This document shows positions 26,923-34,615 of a stretch of 64,000 nucleotides of DNA, piece after piece (position 1 is the first letter of the stretch; each line of letters begins with the position of its first letter). Under the pieces are notes generated by a model. The model saw nothing but the letters and a program-made list of their open reading frames with translations. It searched no databases and was not told the origin of the DNA. A program made the position numbers and the translations under genes. Origin of the DNA: Pseudoflavonifractor sp. An184 (GTDB lineage: Bacteria; Bacillota; Clostridia; Oscillospirales; Oscillospiraceae); the NCBI RefSeq assembly GCF_002160305.1, contig NZ_NFKI01000003.1, positions 1-64,000 of the forward strand, given 5' to 3'.

Positions 26923-28956
26923 TCAGGCCCCGAAGTCCACAGTCTGCTGGGTATAGCTGTGGCCGTTGATATAGATGGTGTAGGTCTGCACCCCGGAGCC
27001 GGACACAGGAATCTCCGCCGCAGTGTCCAGATTGGTGTTGTAGTCTCCGGAGAAAACCGTCTGCTCCTGGCTGTCCACCACCTCCACGTGGAGGTCCTCC
27101 CCCAGGTTGGTGGGCAGAGTGAGGGTGAAGGTCTTGGTCACCGTATCGCCGCTCCCGGAACCACTGTCGCTGGGGCCAAGGCTGATGAAAATGTCAATCG
27201 CCGTCCCCTGGGCGACCTCTGTACCTACCGCAATGGACTGGTAGAACACCTTGCCTGCCGGCTGCTGGTCTGTGTTAGACTCCTGCACCTCATTCAGGGT
27301 CAGCCCCACTGCCGTCAGATCGGCGGTGGCTTCCTCCAGCGTCCGACCGATCAGGTTGGGAACGATGCTGGTCTTTTCCGCAGGCCCCAGGCTCATCACA
27401 AAAATGACCTGCTGTTCCTCGGAGAGAGCGGCTCCCTCCTCTGGGATGGTGGAAATGACGGACCCCTGCGGAATGGTGTCGTGGTTCTCGCTGTACGAGT
27501 TATAGTCGATCTTCAGCTTCAGATCCAGCTCCTGCAAGGTACTCAGCGCCTCAGACAAGGGTTTATTCACCAGGTCCGGCATGGTGATTTCTTCCGCTTG
27601 GCCGGAGCTCACCGTCACGGTGATGGTCATGTCGTCTCCGCTGACAAAGCTGTTGGCGTCAGGGGACTGCTGGAGGATGGTGCCGGCGGGCTGGTCGCTC
27701 TCCACCGTCTCCCCCTGAACCAGAGTGAATCCGTTGAGCAGCTCTGTGTTGGCCTGGGCCTCGCTGAAGAGCTGGCCGGTGACCGACGGCACCCGGATAT
27801 TCTGCGCCTGGGCCCCCAGGGAACCGGAGAACGCGGTGGAGAACATGATATACAGCAGGGCCGCTACAAAAACCAGGATGGCCGCCACCGCCCCGATGAT
27901 GGGCCAGTTGGGCCGGCGGGGCCCGTCGTCGTACTCCTCCTCATCCTCCTCCCGCTCCCGCCGCCTGGGGGGCGGATTGGAGCGGCTGCGGTTCTGGACC
28001 CGCTCCGGCTCCCGGACCCGGCTCCCCACCCGGGAGATGGAGGCCGCCGTGGGCAGTACCTGGGTCTTATCCACGTCGTCCTCGTCGTCCTGGAACCCGC
28101 TCACGTTGTAGTCAAAGTTGATGTTGGGATTTTTGCGGAACTCCTCCAGATCGGCCAGCATGTCGTCCGCCGACAGATAGCGGTTGTCCGGGTCGGGGGC
28201 CATGGCCTTCATGGTGATGGCCTCCAGGGCCTCGGGAATGGCCGGGTCGATCTCCCGGGGGGACAGCGGGATGGAGTTGATGTGCTGAATGGCCACCGAC
28301 ACGGGGGTGTCCCCCTCGAAGGGCAGGCGGCCGGTAATCATCTCATAGAGCACCACGCCGGCGGAGTACAGGTCGGACCGGGCGTCGATGTGGCTGCCCC
28401 GGGCCTGCTCCGGCGAGATGTAGTGCACCGACCCCAAAGCCTCCTGGGTGAGGGTGCTGTGGCCCCCGGAGGCCACCCGGGCGATGCCGAAGTCGGCCAC
28501 CTTCACGCTGCCGTCCCGCAGGACCATGATGTTGTGGGGCTTGATGTCCCGGTGGATGATCCCCCGGCTGTGGGCGTGGCCCAGGGCCTTGACGATCTGG
28601 GTGATAAAGTGGAGGGCCTCCCGCCAGTTGAGCTTGTTCCCCTTCTTCTGCATGTACTGCTTCAGGGTGATGCCGTCGATGAGCTCCATGACGATGTACT
28701 CCACATCGGAGGAGCGGCTCACGTCGTAGACGGCCACGATGTTGGGGTGGGAGAGCATGGCCACGGCCTGGGACTCCTCGTGGAAGCGGCGGCGCAGCTC
28801 CGCGTCCTCCGCCAGGTCCTCCCGCAGAATCTTCACCGCCACCTGGCGGTTGAGCCGGTGGTCCAGGGCCCGGAAGACCCGGGCCATTCCCCCCATGCCG
28901 ATCTGCTCCATAATCTCATATCGGTTGTCGAGTAATTTACCTATATACTGATCCAC
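26923..28956 (-). CDS. prkC: PASTA-domain Ser/Thr kinase PrkC
   Basis: A 677-residue transmembrane kinase that senses cell-wall fragments through extracellular PASTA domains. The N-terminal kinase domain (about 11-275) has GMGGMARVF, VAVKIL, catalytic HRDIKPHNIM, DFGIA and SPEQARG. An Arg/Glu/Asp-rich juxtamembrane region precedes one helix (about 355-378). Three PASTA repeats follow, starting RVPSVTGQ, TMPDLVNK and IVPNLIGR, then a unique C-terminal beta-rich domain of about 90 residues. The partner phosphatase is the next gene upstream. Confidence 0.97.
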   Translation of the reverse strand: MDQYIGKLLDNRYEIMEQIGMGGMARVFRALDHRLNRQVAVKILREDLAEDAELRRRFHEESQAVAMLSHPNIVAVYDVSRSSDVEYIVMELIDGITLKQYMQKKGNKLNWREALHFITQIVKALGHAHSRGIIHRDIKPHNIMVLRDGSVKVADFGIARVASGGHSTLTQEALGSVHYISPEQARGSHIDARSDLYSAGVVLYEMITGRLPFEGDTPVSVAIQHINSIPLSPREIDPAIPEALEAITMKAMAPDPDNRYLSADDMLADLEEFRKNPNINFDYNVSGFQDDEDDVDKTQVLPTAASISRVGSRVREPERVQNRSRSNPPPRRREREEDEEEYDDGPRRPNWPIIGAVAAILVFVAALLYIMFSTAFSGSLGAQAQNIRVPSVTGQLFSEAQANTELLNGFTLVQGETVESDQPAGTILQQSPDANSFVSGDDMTITVTVSSGQAEEITMPDLVNKPLSEALSTLQELDLKLKIDYNSYSENHDTIPQGSVISTIPEEGAALSEEQQVIFVMSLGPAEKTSIVPNLIGRTLEEATADLTAVGLTLNEVQESNTDQQPAGKVFYQSIAVGTEVAQGTAIDIFISLGPSDSGSGSGDTVTKTFTLTLPTNLGEDLHVEVVDSQEQTVFSGDYNTNLDTAAEIPVSGSGVQTYTIYINGHSYTQQTVDFGA

Positions 28957-28996
28957 GGTAAATATCCTCCTTATGCAGGTTTGCGTCGTACGCCGC

Positions 28997-29719
28997 TCAG
29001 CACTGGATCAGGACGGCCGTCACGTTGTCCGGCGCCCCCCGGTGCAGGGCGATGTCCAGCAGGCGGCGGCAGCAGGTGCACGCCTCTCCTCCGTGGACCA
29101 CCTCGTAGAGAATCTCCTGTTCGGAGACCACATTGCTCAGTCCGTCGCTGCACAGCAGCAGAAAATCTCCCTCGGCCAGCTCCCGGCGGAACGAGTCGGC
29201 CTTCAGGTCCGGCTCGGCCCCCAGGGCTCGGGTAATCAGATTCTTGTGGGGGTGGACCCGGGCCTGATCCCGGGTGAGCTCTCCCCGCTCCACCAGGTCC
29301 TCCACCAGGGAGTGGTCCCGGGTGACCTGGGAGATGCCGCTCTCCTCGGAGATGTGGTAGGCCCGGCTGTCTCCCTCGTTGAGGATCAGGGCCTCCTCCT
29401 CCCCGGCCAGGGCGGCCACCAGGGTGGTGCCCATGCCCACGCAGTTCTCATCCTCCACCGCCCGCCGGAAGACCTGGCGGTTGGCCCGGGCGGCGGCCCG
29501 CTCCATGTGCTCCAGGTCGGGGGAATCCTCCCCATCCTCCAGGAAAGCCTCCATGAACACGTCCACCGCCATGGAGCTGGCGATGTTGCCCGCCCGGGCG
29601 CCGCCCATCCCGTCGCAGACCAGGGCGATCACCCGCCCGTCGGGCAGGACCTGGTGGGCGAAGGCGTCCTGATTTTGTTCCCGGATCTTGCCCCGGTCGG
29701 TAATACCCCATACATTCAT
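28997..29719 (-). CDS. prpC: PP2C-type protein phosphatase PrpC
   Basis: A 240-residue metal-dependent Ser/Thr phosphatase that reverses PrkC phosphorylation. Metal-binding aspartates are in REQNQDAF, ALVCDGMGG and, near the C-terminus, FLLLCSDGLSN and HRGAPDNVTAVLI. The ATG overlaps the rlmN stop by 4 nt; 40 nt separate it from prkC. Confidence 0.96.
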   Translation of the reverse strand: MNVWGITDRGKIREQNQDAFAHQVLPDGRVIALVCDGMGGARAGNIASSMAVDVFMEAFLEDGEDSPDLEHMERAAARANRQVFRRAVEDENCVGMGTTLVAALAGEEEALILNEGDSRAYHISEESGISQVTRDHSLVEDLVERGELTRDQARVHPHKNLITRALGAEPDLKADSFRRELAEGDFLLLCSDGLSNVVSEQEILYEVVHGGEACTCCRRLLDIALHRGAPDNVTAVLIQC

Positions 29720-30786
29720 GGCACTTCGTCCTCTTTTCGGTTGGTGGTTTGTCCGCCCATCCCCTGGGCGGACTGCATGGCCTTCCGCCGCAGCTGTCCG
29801 CAGGAGGCGTCGATGTCGCTCCCCAGCTTCCGGCGCACCGTGACGGTGACGCCCTGGCGCTCCAGGCGCTTCTGGAAGGCGGCCACCCGGCGGCTGGGCT
29901 TCAGGGGGCTCTCCTCCACGTCGTTGAGGGGGATCAGGTTCACATGCCCCAGGGTCCCCTTCAGAAGCCGGGCCAGCTGGTCCGCCTGGGCGTCGGAGTC
30001 GTTCACCCCGTCGATCATGGCGTACTCATAGGAGATCCGCCGCCCGGTGGCCTGAACGTACCGGCGGCAGGTGTCCATCAGCTTCTCCACCCCCACAGAC
30101 CGGTTCACCGGCATGATCTTGGACCGGGTCTCGTCGTCCGGGGCGTGGAGGGATACAGACAGCGTTAATTGTAACCCATACCGGGCCAGTTTGTCAATTT
30201 TGTCTACCAGGCCGCAGGTGGACAGGGAGATGTGGCGCATGCCGATGTTCATCCCCTCCGGGTGGTTCACCAGGGTGAGGAACCGCATCACCGTGTCGAA
30301 GTTGTCCAGAGGTTCTCCGATGCCCATGAGCACAATGTTGGAGATGGGGGCCCCGCTGTCTATCTGGGTGAACAGCACCTGGTCGATCATCTCCGCGGGG
30401 GTCAGGTCCCGCACCTTGCCCGCCAGGGTGGAGGCGCAGAAGGCGCACCCCATGCGGCAGCCCACCTGGCAGGAGATACACACGGTGTTCCCGTGCTGAT
30501 AGCGCATGAGCACCGACTCCACGCAGTTGCCGTCGGACAGCTCCCACAGGTATTTGATGGTGCCGTCCAGCTTGGAGACCTGCTTCCGGGCCACCTGGGG
30601 CGGCGTCAGGAAAGCCTGGCGGGAGAGCTTCTCCCGCAGCGCCTTGGACAGGTCGGTCATCTCGTCAAAGGAGGTGACGCCCCGGTAGAGCCAGTGGAAG
30701 ATCTGCTTGGCCCGGAAGGCGGGCTCTCCCCGCTCCTTGAGCCAGGCGGTGAGCTCCTCCAGGGTCATGGATTTGATATCGGTCAC
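29716..30786 (-). CDS. rlmN: 23S rRNA/tRNA m2A methyltransferase RlmN
   Basis: A 356-residue radical-SAM enzyme that methylates C2 of A2503 in 23S rRNA and A37 of some tRNAs. The radical-SAM cysteines are in CQVGCRMGCAFCAST. MGIGEPLDNFD and SLHAPDDETR are typical, and the resting cysteine lies in DIDASCGQLR near the C-terminus. The GTG at 30784-30786 overlaps the rsmB stop by 4 nt; the longer frame is upstream shadow. Confidence 0.96.
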   Translation of the reverse strand: MTDIKSMTLEELTAWLKERGEPAFRAKQIFHWLYRGVTSFDEMTDLSKALREKLSRQAFLTPPQVARKQVSKLDGTIKYLWELSDGNCVESVLMRYQHGNTVCISCQVGCRMGCAFCASTLAGKVRDLTPAEMIDQVLFTQIDSGAPISNIVLMGIGEPLDNFDTVMRFLTLVNHPEGMNIGMRHISLSTCGLVDKIDKLARYGLQLTLSVSLHAPDDETRSKIMPVNRSVGVEKLMDTCRRYVQATGRRISYEYAMIDGVNDSDAQADQLARLLKGTLGHVNLIPLNDVEESPLKPSRRVAAFQKRLERQGVTVTVRRKLGSDIDASCGQLRRKAMQSAQGMGGQTTNRKEDEVP

Positions 30787-32117
30787 GCTTCTCCGTCCTT
30801 TCGCAGCTTGCAGATGTAAAAGCCGTCCGTCCCGTGGACCTGGGGCCACAGGGTGATCTGTCCCTCTGAGACCTCCCCCGCCGGACCGGGCAGGAGAAAA
30901 CGCTCCCGGGAAAACTCCGGGTGGGCGGCCAGGAAGGCGTCGGTGACCGCCCGGTTTTCCCGCTCCAAAATCGTGCAGGTGGAGTAGACCAGCACGCCCC
31001 CGGGCTTCACATAGCCGGCGGCGTTGTCCAGAATGGCGCTCTGCACCTGGGGCAGCCCCGAAAGCGGCTCCGGGTCCTTGAAGCGGATGTCCGGCTTCTT
31101 CCGGATGACCCCCAGGCCGGAGCAGGGGGCGTCCACCAGCACCCGGTCAAAGGTCCCCTCCCACTCCGGGCGGCGCACCTTGCCGTCGGCGGTCTGGGGG
31201 CGGATGCAGGTGAGGCCCAGGCGCTGGGCCCCCTTCTGGATGAGGGTCTTTTTGTGGGGGTGCAGGTCGCAGGACCAGATCTCCCCCTGATCCTTCATCT
31301 GGATGGCGGCGGCGAAGGATTTTCCCCCCGGGGCGGCGCACATATCCAGCACCCTGCTCCCCGGCTCCGGGTCCAGGGCCATCACCGCCAGCCGGGAGGC
31401 CGGGTCCTGGACGTAAAAGAGACCGTTCTGGAAGACGTCCAGCTCCTCCAGGCTGCCGCTGCGGGAGAGGACCAGACAGTTTTTCAGCCAGGGGTGGGGC
31501 TCCCCGTGGACCCCCTCCGCCTGGAGGGCCTCCAGCGCCCCCTCCAGGTCCGTTTTCACCGTGTTCACCATGGCGGTGATGGGGGGCTGGCTGTTGTCGG
31601 CCTGGAGAAAGGCCGCCGTCCCCTCGCTGCCCAGGGTCTCCAGCAGCTCCCGCACCAGCCACACCGGGTGGCTGTACAGGGTGGCGTAATACTCCGCCGG
31701 GTCGTCCTCGGGAATGGTGGGCAGGCGGTCCAGGCTGCGCTCCAGATTCCGCAGGATGGCGTTCACCATGCCGGGGGCCCGGGGATTCTTGCAGTGGGCC
31801 CGGGTGAGGGCCACCGACTGGTCCACCGCCGCGCTGTGGGGGATGCGGGTCAAAAACAGCATCTGATAGAGCCCCAGCCGCAGGGCCTGGAGCACCTTCC
31901 CCTCCAGCCGCCTCAGGGGGATGTTGGAGAACTTGGACAGGTAGAAGTCCAGCAGAATGCGGTTCTGAATCACCCCGAAGCACAGCTGGGTGGCCAGGCC
32001 CGCGTCCCGGCTGTCCAGGCCGGCGGCGGCGATCTGTTTTTTCAGCACTCCGTCCGACCAGCCCCCCTGCCGCTCGCAGGCGTTCAGGGTGAGCAGGGCG
32101 ACCTCACGTGCGTCCAT
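30783..32117 (-). CDS. rsmB: 16S rRNA m5C967 methyltransferase RsmB
   Basis: A 444-residue protein with an N-terminal NusB-like RNA-binding domain (about 1-140) and a C-terminal SAM methyltransferase domain. Motifs: SAM-binding LDMCAAPGGKSFAAA, motif IV VDAPCSGLGVIRKKPD (first cysteine) and YSTCTILERENRAV (catalytic cysteine). I chose the ATG at 32115-32117, which has AGGAG 6 nt upstream. It is separated from fmt by a 1-kb repeat block. Confidence 0.95.
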   Translation of the reverse strand: MDAREVALLTLNACERQGGWSDGVLKKQIAAAGLDSRDAGLATQLCFGVIQNRILLDFYLSKFSNIPLRRLEGKVLQALRLGLYQMLFLTRIPHSAAVDQSVALTRAHCKNPRAPGMVNAILRNLERSLDRLPTIPEDDPAEYYATLYSHPVWLVRELLETLGSEGTAAFLQADNSQPPITAMVNTVKTDLEGALEALQAEGVHGEPHPWLKNCLVLSRSGSLEELDVFQNGLFYVQDPASRLAVMALDPEPGSRVLDMCAAPGGKSFAAAIQMKDQGEIWSCDLHPHKKTLIQKGAQRLGLTCIRPQTADGKVRRPEWEGTFDRVLVDAPCSGLGVIRKKPDIRFKDPEPLSGLPQVQSAILDNAAGYVKPGGVLVYSTCTILERENRAVTDAFLAAHPEFSRERFLLPGPAGEVSEGQITLWPQVHGTDGFYICKLRKDGEA

Positions 32118-32148
32118 ATGCTTCTCCTCCTCCGGTTCGTTGTGCATT

Positions 32149-32205
32149 CTTTTTCTTGAAAGAAAAAGAATCAAAAAGAACTTTGGCGCAAAACTTCGTT
32201 TTGCT
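32149..32205. repeat. short interspersed repeat D, copy 2
   Basis: Matches 18873-18927: a TTTTTCTTGAAAGAAAAAG palindrome, then AGAACTTTGGCGCAAAACTT and GTTTTGC. It sits about 30 nt upstream of rsmB, a position comparable to copy 1 upstream of dxr. Confidence 0.7.
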
Positions 32206-32259
32206 GGATTTTTCTTTCCGTTTCTTCGCTCGGGCGGCCTGGTCCGTCAGGAAGGGGCG

Positions 32260-33133
32260 TTTCGCCGCCCCGGCGGCGAGTTTCTTTTTGGACGCCCAAA
32301 AAGAAACCAAAAAACCGCCAGGGGTAAGCTCAGGATGGGCACTAGCGTGCCCATATTCGCTCACCCCTGGACCCCCATTTACGGGGGCCCCAATTAGGCG
32401 GCCCCAGCAGCCGTCGCAAAGGCGCGGGTAGCTCAGCTGATCGGTTTCCGGTCTATTACCGCTGCCGCTGAGTTTTCGGTAACCTTTGGGTCGTGCTCCT
32501 ACTGGTTGGGAGCGCGCCTTTTGGCCTGGTGGGGCTCAAGTCGGGCGGTGGGGACGGCGCGTCCGGGAGGCCGCTCCCCACAAAGGGAGATACGACCTCC
32601 GGGGGACGGCGGGAGGGACAAGCCCCTCCCCTACGGCACAACGGAAACGGTGCAGGATTTGTGTAGGGGAGGCCCTTGGGCCTCCCGCCGGGGGCATGCC
32701 AAGAGGTCACCCTCATCCGTCACGCTTCGCGTGCCACCTTCCCCCTTGAAGGGGGAAGGCTTTCGGGCGGCCATAGGCCGCCCCTACGGTTAAACACTAA
32801 AGCTGTCCCTTCTTCTCGCAGGGGCCGGTCCCAGACCGGCCCGCAATTGCGGACCAGCTATCACCTGCTCGAACAAACCAGGCGCAGTCGTGGAACCGCA
32901 CCAGCGGAAATTTTTGCAGACCCAGGGCCCAGTGGCCCGGGAGGAATTTAGTTGCCCACTCAGATTTTGCGCGCCGGAAATTCTGCTGAACTTCTCAGGA
33001 GAGACTCCCGTAAAACGGGGTCCGGGGTAAGGCGAATATGGGCACGCTAGTGCCCATCCTGAGCCGTCCCCTGTGGCGTTTTGCCTACTTTGCCGCCGTG
33101 GGCAAAGTAGGTCGCCGCCCGCGGGCGGCGAAA
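32260..33133. mobile_element. 874-bp composite repeat element with inverted ends
   Basis: The ends at 32260-32280 and 33111-33133 are imperfect inverted repeats of the TTTCGCCGCC...GGCGGCGA type seen at 14898-15529. Inside, from left to right: A module minus (hairpins 32280-32307 and 32337-32352), B module (32415-32540), a string of short GC hairpins (about 32600-32850), C module (32923-32980) and A module plus (hairpins 33040-33055 and 33084-33111). No convincing gene is present. It occupies nearly all of the gap between fmt and rsmB, genes that are normally adjacent. Confidence 0.65.
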
Positions 33134-33149
33134 TCCCCCCTGCGTCAAA

Positions 33150-34073
33150 TCAAACAGAAATCGGGTGTCCGCGTAAATAATCCGCCGCCGCCATCCGCCG
33201 GGACCCTGGCGCCTGAAGCTCTGTAATGCGAATCACCTTGCCATCCCCACAGGAGACGTCGATGCCCGCTTTTCCGGCGGCCAGGACGGTGCCGGGGGCC
33301 TTCCGGGTACTCTCCCCCGTCTCCTGGACGGCGAACACCTTCACCGTCTCCCCGTTCAAAATGTCTGTGGAGGTGGCGGGCCAGGGCGTCAGGCCCCGCA
33401 CCTGGTCGTGGATGGCCTTGGCGGGCTTGGTCCAGTCGATGGGGGACAGGGCCCGGGACAGCAGGGGGGCGAAGGTAACTTGGGACTCGTCCTGGGGAGT
33501 TCTTTTGGCGGTGCCGGCGGCCAAGCCGGCCACCGTCTTCACCAGCAGCTCCCCACCCATCTGGGCCAGCCGGTCGTGGAGGGTCTCCACCGTCTCGTCC
33601 GGGTCGATGGGAGTGGCGGCCTGGGCGATGATGTCCCCCGCGTCCAGCTCGGCGGCCATGTACATGATGGTCACGCCGGTCTCGGTCTCCCCGTTGATGA
33701 CCGCCCAGTTGATGGGGGCGGCCCCCCGGTACTTGGGCAGCAGGGACGAGTGGACGTTGATGCACCCCATGGGGGGCAGGTTCAAAATGTCGTCAGGCAG
33801 GATGCGGCCGTAGGCGGCCACCACGATGAGCTCCGGGGCCAGCTCCTTTAGCTGAGCCAGCGCAGTCCCGTCCCGGAGCTTGGTGGGCTGAAACACCGGA
33901 ATGCCGTGCTCCAGCGCCACCTGCTTCACCGGCGGGGCCTGGAGCTTGTTCTGGTGCCGGCCCACCGGCTTGTCCGGCTGGCAGAACACCCCGCACACCG
34001 TGTGCCCCGCCTGAATGAGCCCCTCCAGGGAGGGGACGGCGAAGTCAGGGGTGCCCATAAAGACGATTCTCAT
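33150..34073 (-). CDS. fmt: methionyl-tRNA formyltransferase Fmt
   Basis: A 307-residue enzyme that formylates initiator Met-tRNA using 10-formyl-THF. Signatures: VFMGTPDFAVPSLEGL at the N-terminus, ELIVVAAYGRILPDDILNLPPMGCINVHSSLLPKYRGAAPINWAVINGE (catalytic Asn-His region) and a C-terminal OB-like domain. Its start overlaps the def stop by 4 nt. Confidence 0.97.
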   Translation of the reverse strand: MRIVFMGTPDFAVPSLEGLIQAGHTVCGVFCQPDKPVGRHQNKLQAPPVKQVALEHGIPVFQPTKLRDGTALAQLKELAPELIVVAAYGRILPDDILNLPPMGCINVHSSLLPKYRGAAPINWAVINGETETGVTIMYMAAELDAGDIIAQAATPIDPDETVETLHDRLAQMGGELLVKTVAGLAAGTAKRTPQDESQVTFAPLLSRALSPIDWTKPAKAIHDQVRGLTPWPATSTDILNGETVKVFAVQETGESTRKAPGTVLAAGKAGIDVSCGDGKVIRITELQAPGSRRMAAADYLRGHPISV

Positions 34074-34564
34074 GCCTCGTCCTCCTGCTCCTCCAGCTCG
34101 TCCAGCTCCTCGGTGGTGTAGAGGCGGTCGGTGAGCTCGGTGTACAGGTGGCCGTCCAGGTGGGCCAGCTCGTGGCAGAAGCAGCGGGCGGTCATGCCGG
34201 TGCCCTCCACCTCGAACTCCTTCCCGTTCCGGTCATAGGCCCGGACCCGCACCCACTCGGGGCGCTTCACATAGCCCCACATGCCGGGGACGGACAGACA
34301 GCCCTCCAGGCCGTCCTGCTCCCCCTTCTGGGCAATGATCTCCGGGTTCACCAGCTCGATGGGCTCAAAGTTCTCGTCCATGACGATGACAGCCCGGCGC
34401 AGAATCCCCACCTGGGGGGCGGCCAGACCGGCCCCGTGGGCCTCCTCCAGGGTCTCCTTCAGGTCGTCCAGCAGGTTCCACAGCTTCTGGTCAAATTTGG
34501 TGACAGCGTGGCAGACCTTGGTCAGAGCCGGGTCTCCCTCCGTCAAAATCTTGCGAATGGCCAT
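34070..34564 (-). CDS. def: peptide deformylase Def
   Basis: A 164-residue metallohydrolase removing the N-formyl group from nascent proteins. Motif 1 is GAGLAAPQVG, motif 2 EGCLSVPG (metal-ligand cysteine) and motif 3 CHELAHLDG (HExxH). Motif 3 has Cys where the common form has Gln, and Ala where Asp is usual, but the zinc-binding residues are intact. AGGAGGAG precedes the ATG. Coupled to fmt. Confidence 0.95.
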   Translation of the reverse strand: MAIRKILTEGDPALTKVCHAVTKFDQKLWNLLDDLKETLEEAHGAGLAAPQVGILRRAVIVMDENFEPIELVNPEIIAQKGEQDGLEGCLSVPGMWGYVKRPEWVRVRAYDRNGKEFEVEGTGMTARCFCHELAHLDGHLYTELTDRLYTTEELDELEEQEDEA

Positions 34565-34615
34565 TCCTTCTCCTCCTTGACGCGGGCGGAGCCGCCGGCT
34601 CCGCCGAATTTTTCC

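Noticed and set aside
32415-32540. tRNA gene suggested by GCGGGTAGCTCAG
   Set aside because: No T-loop GTTCGANNC, no anticodon arm of the right size and no matching 3' acceptor strand; kept as a repeat module instead.
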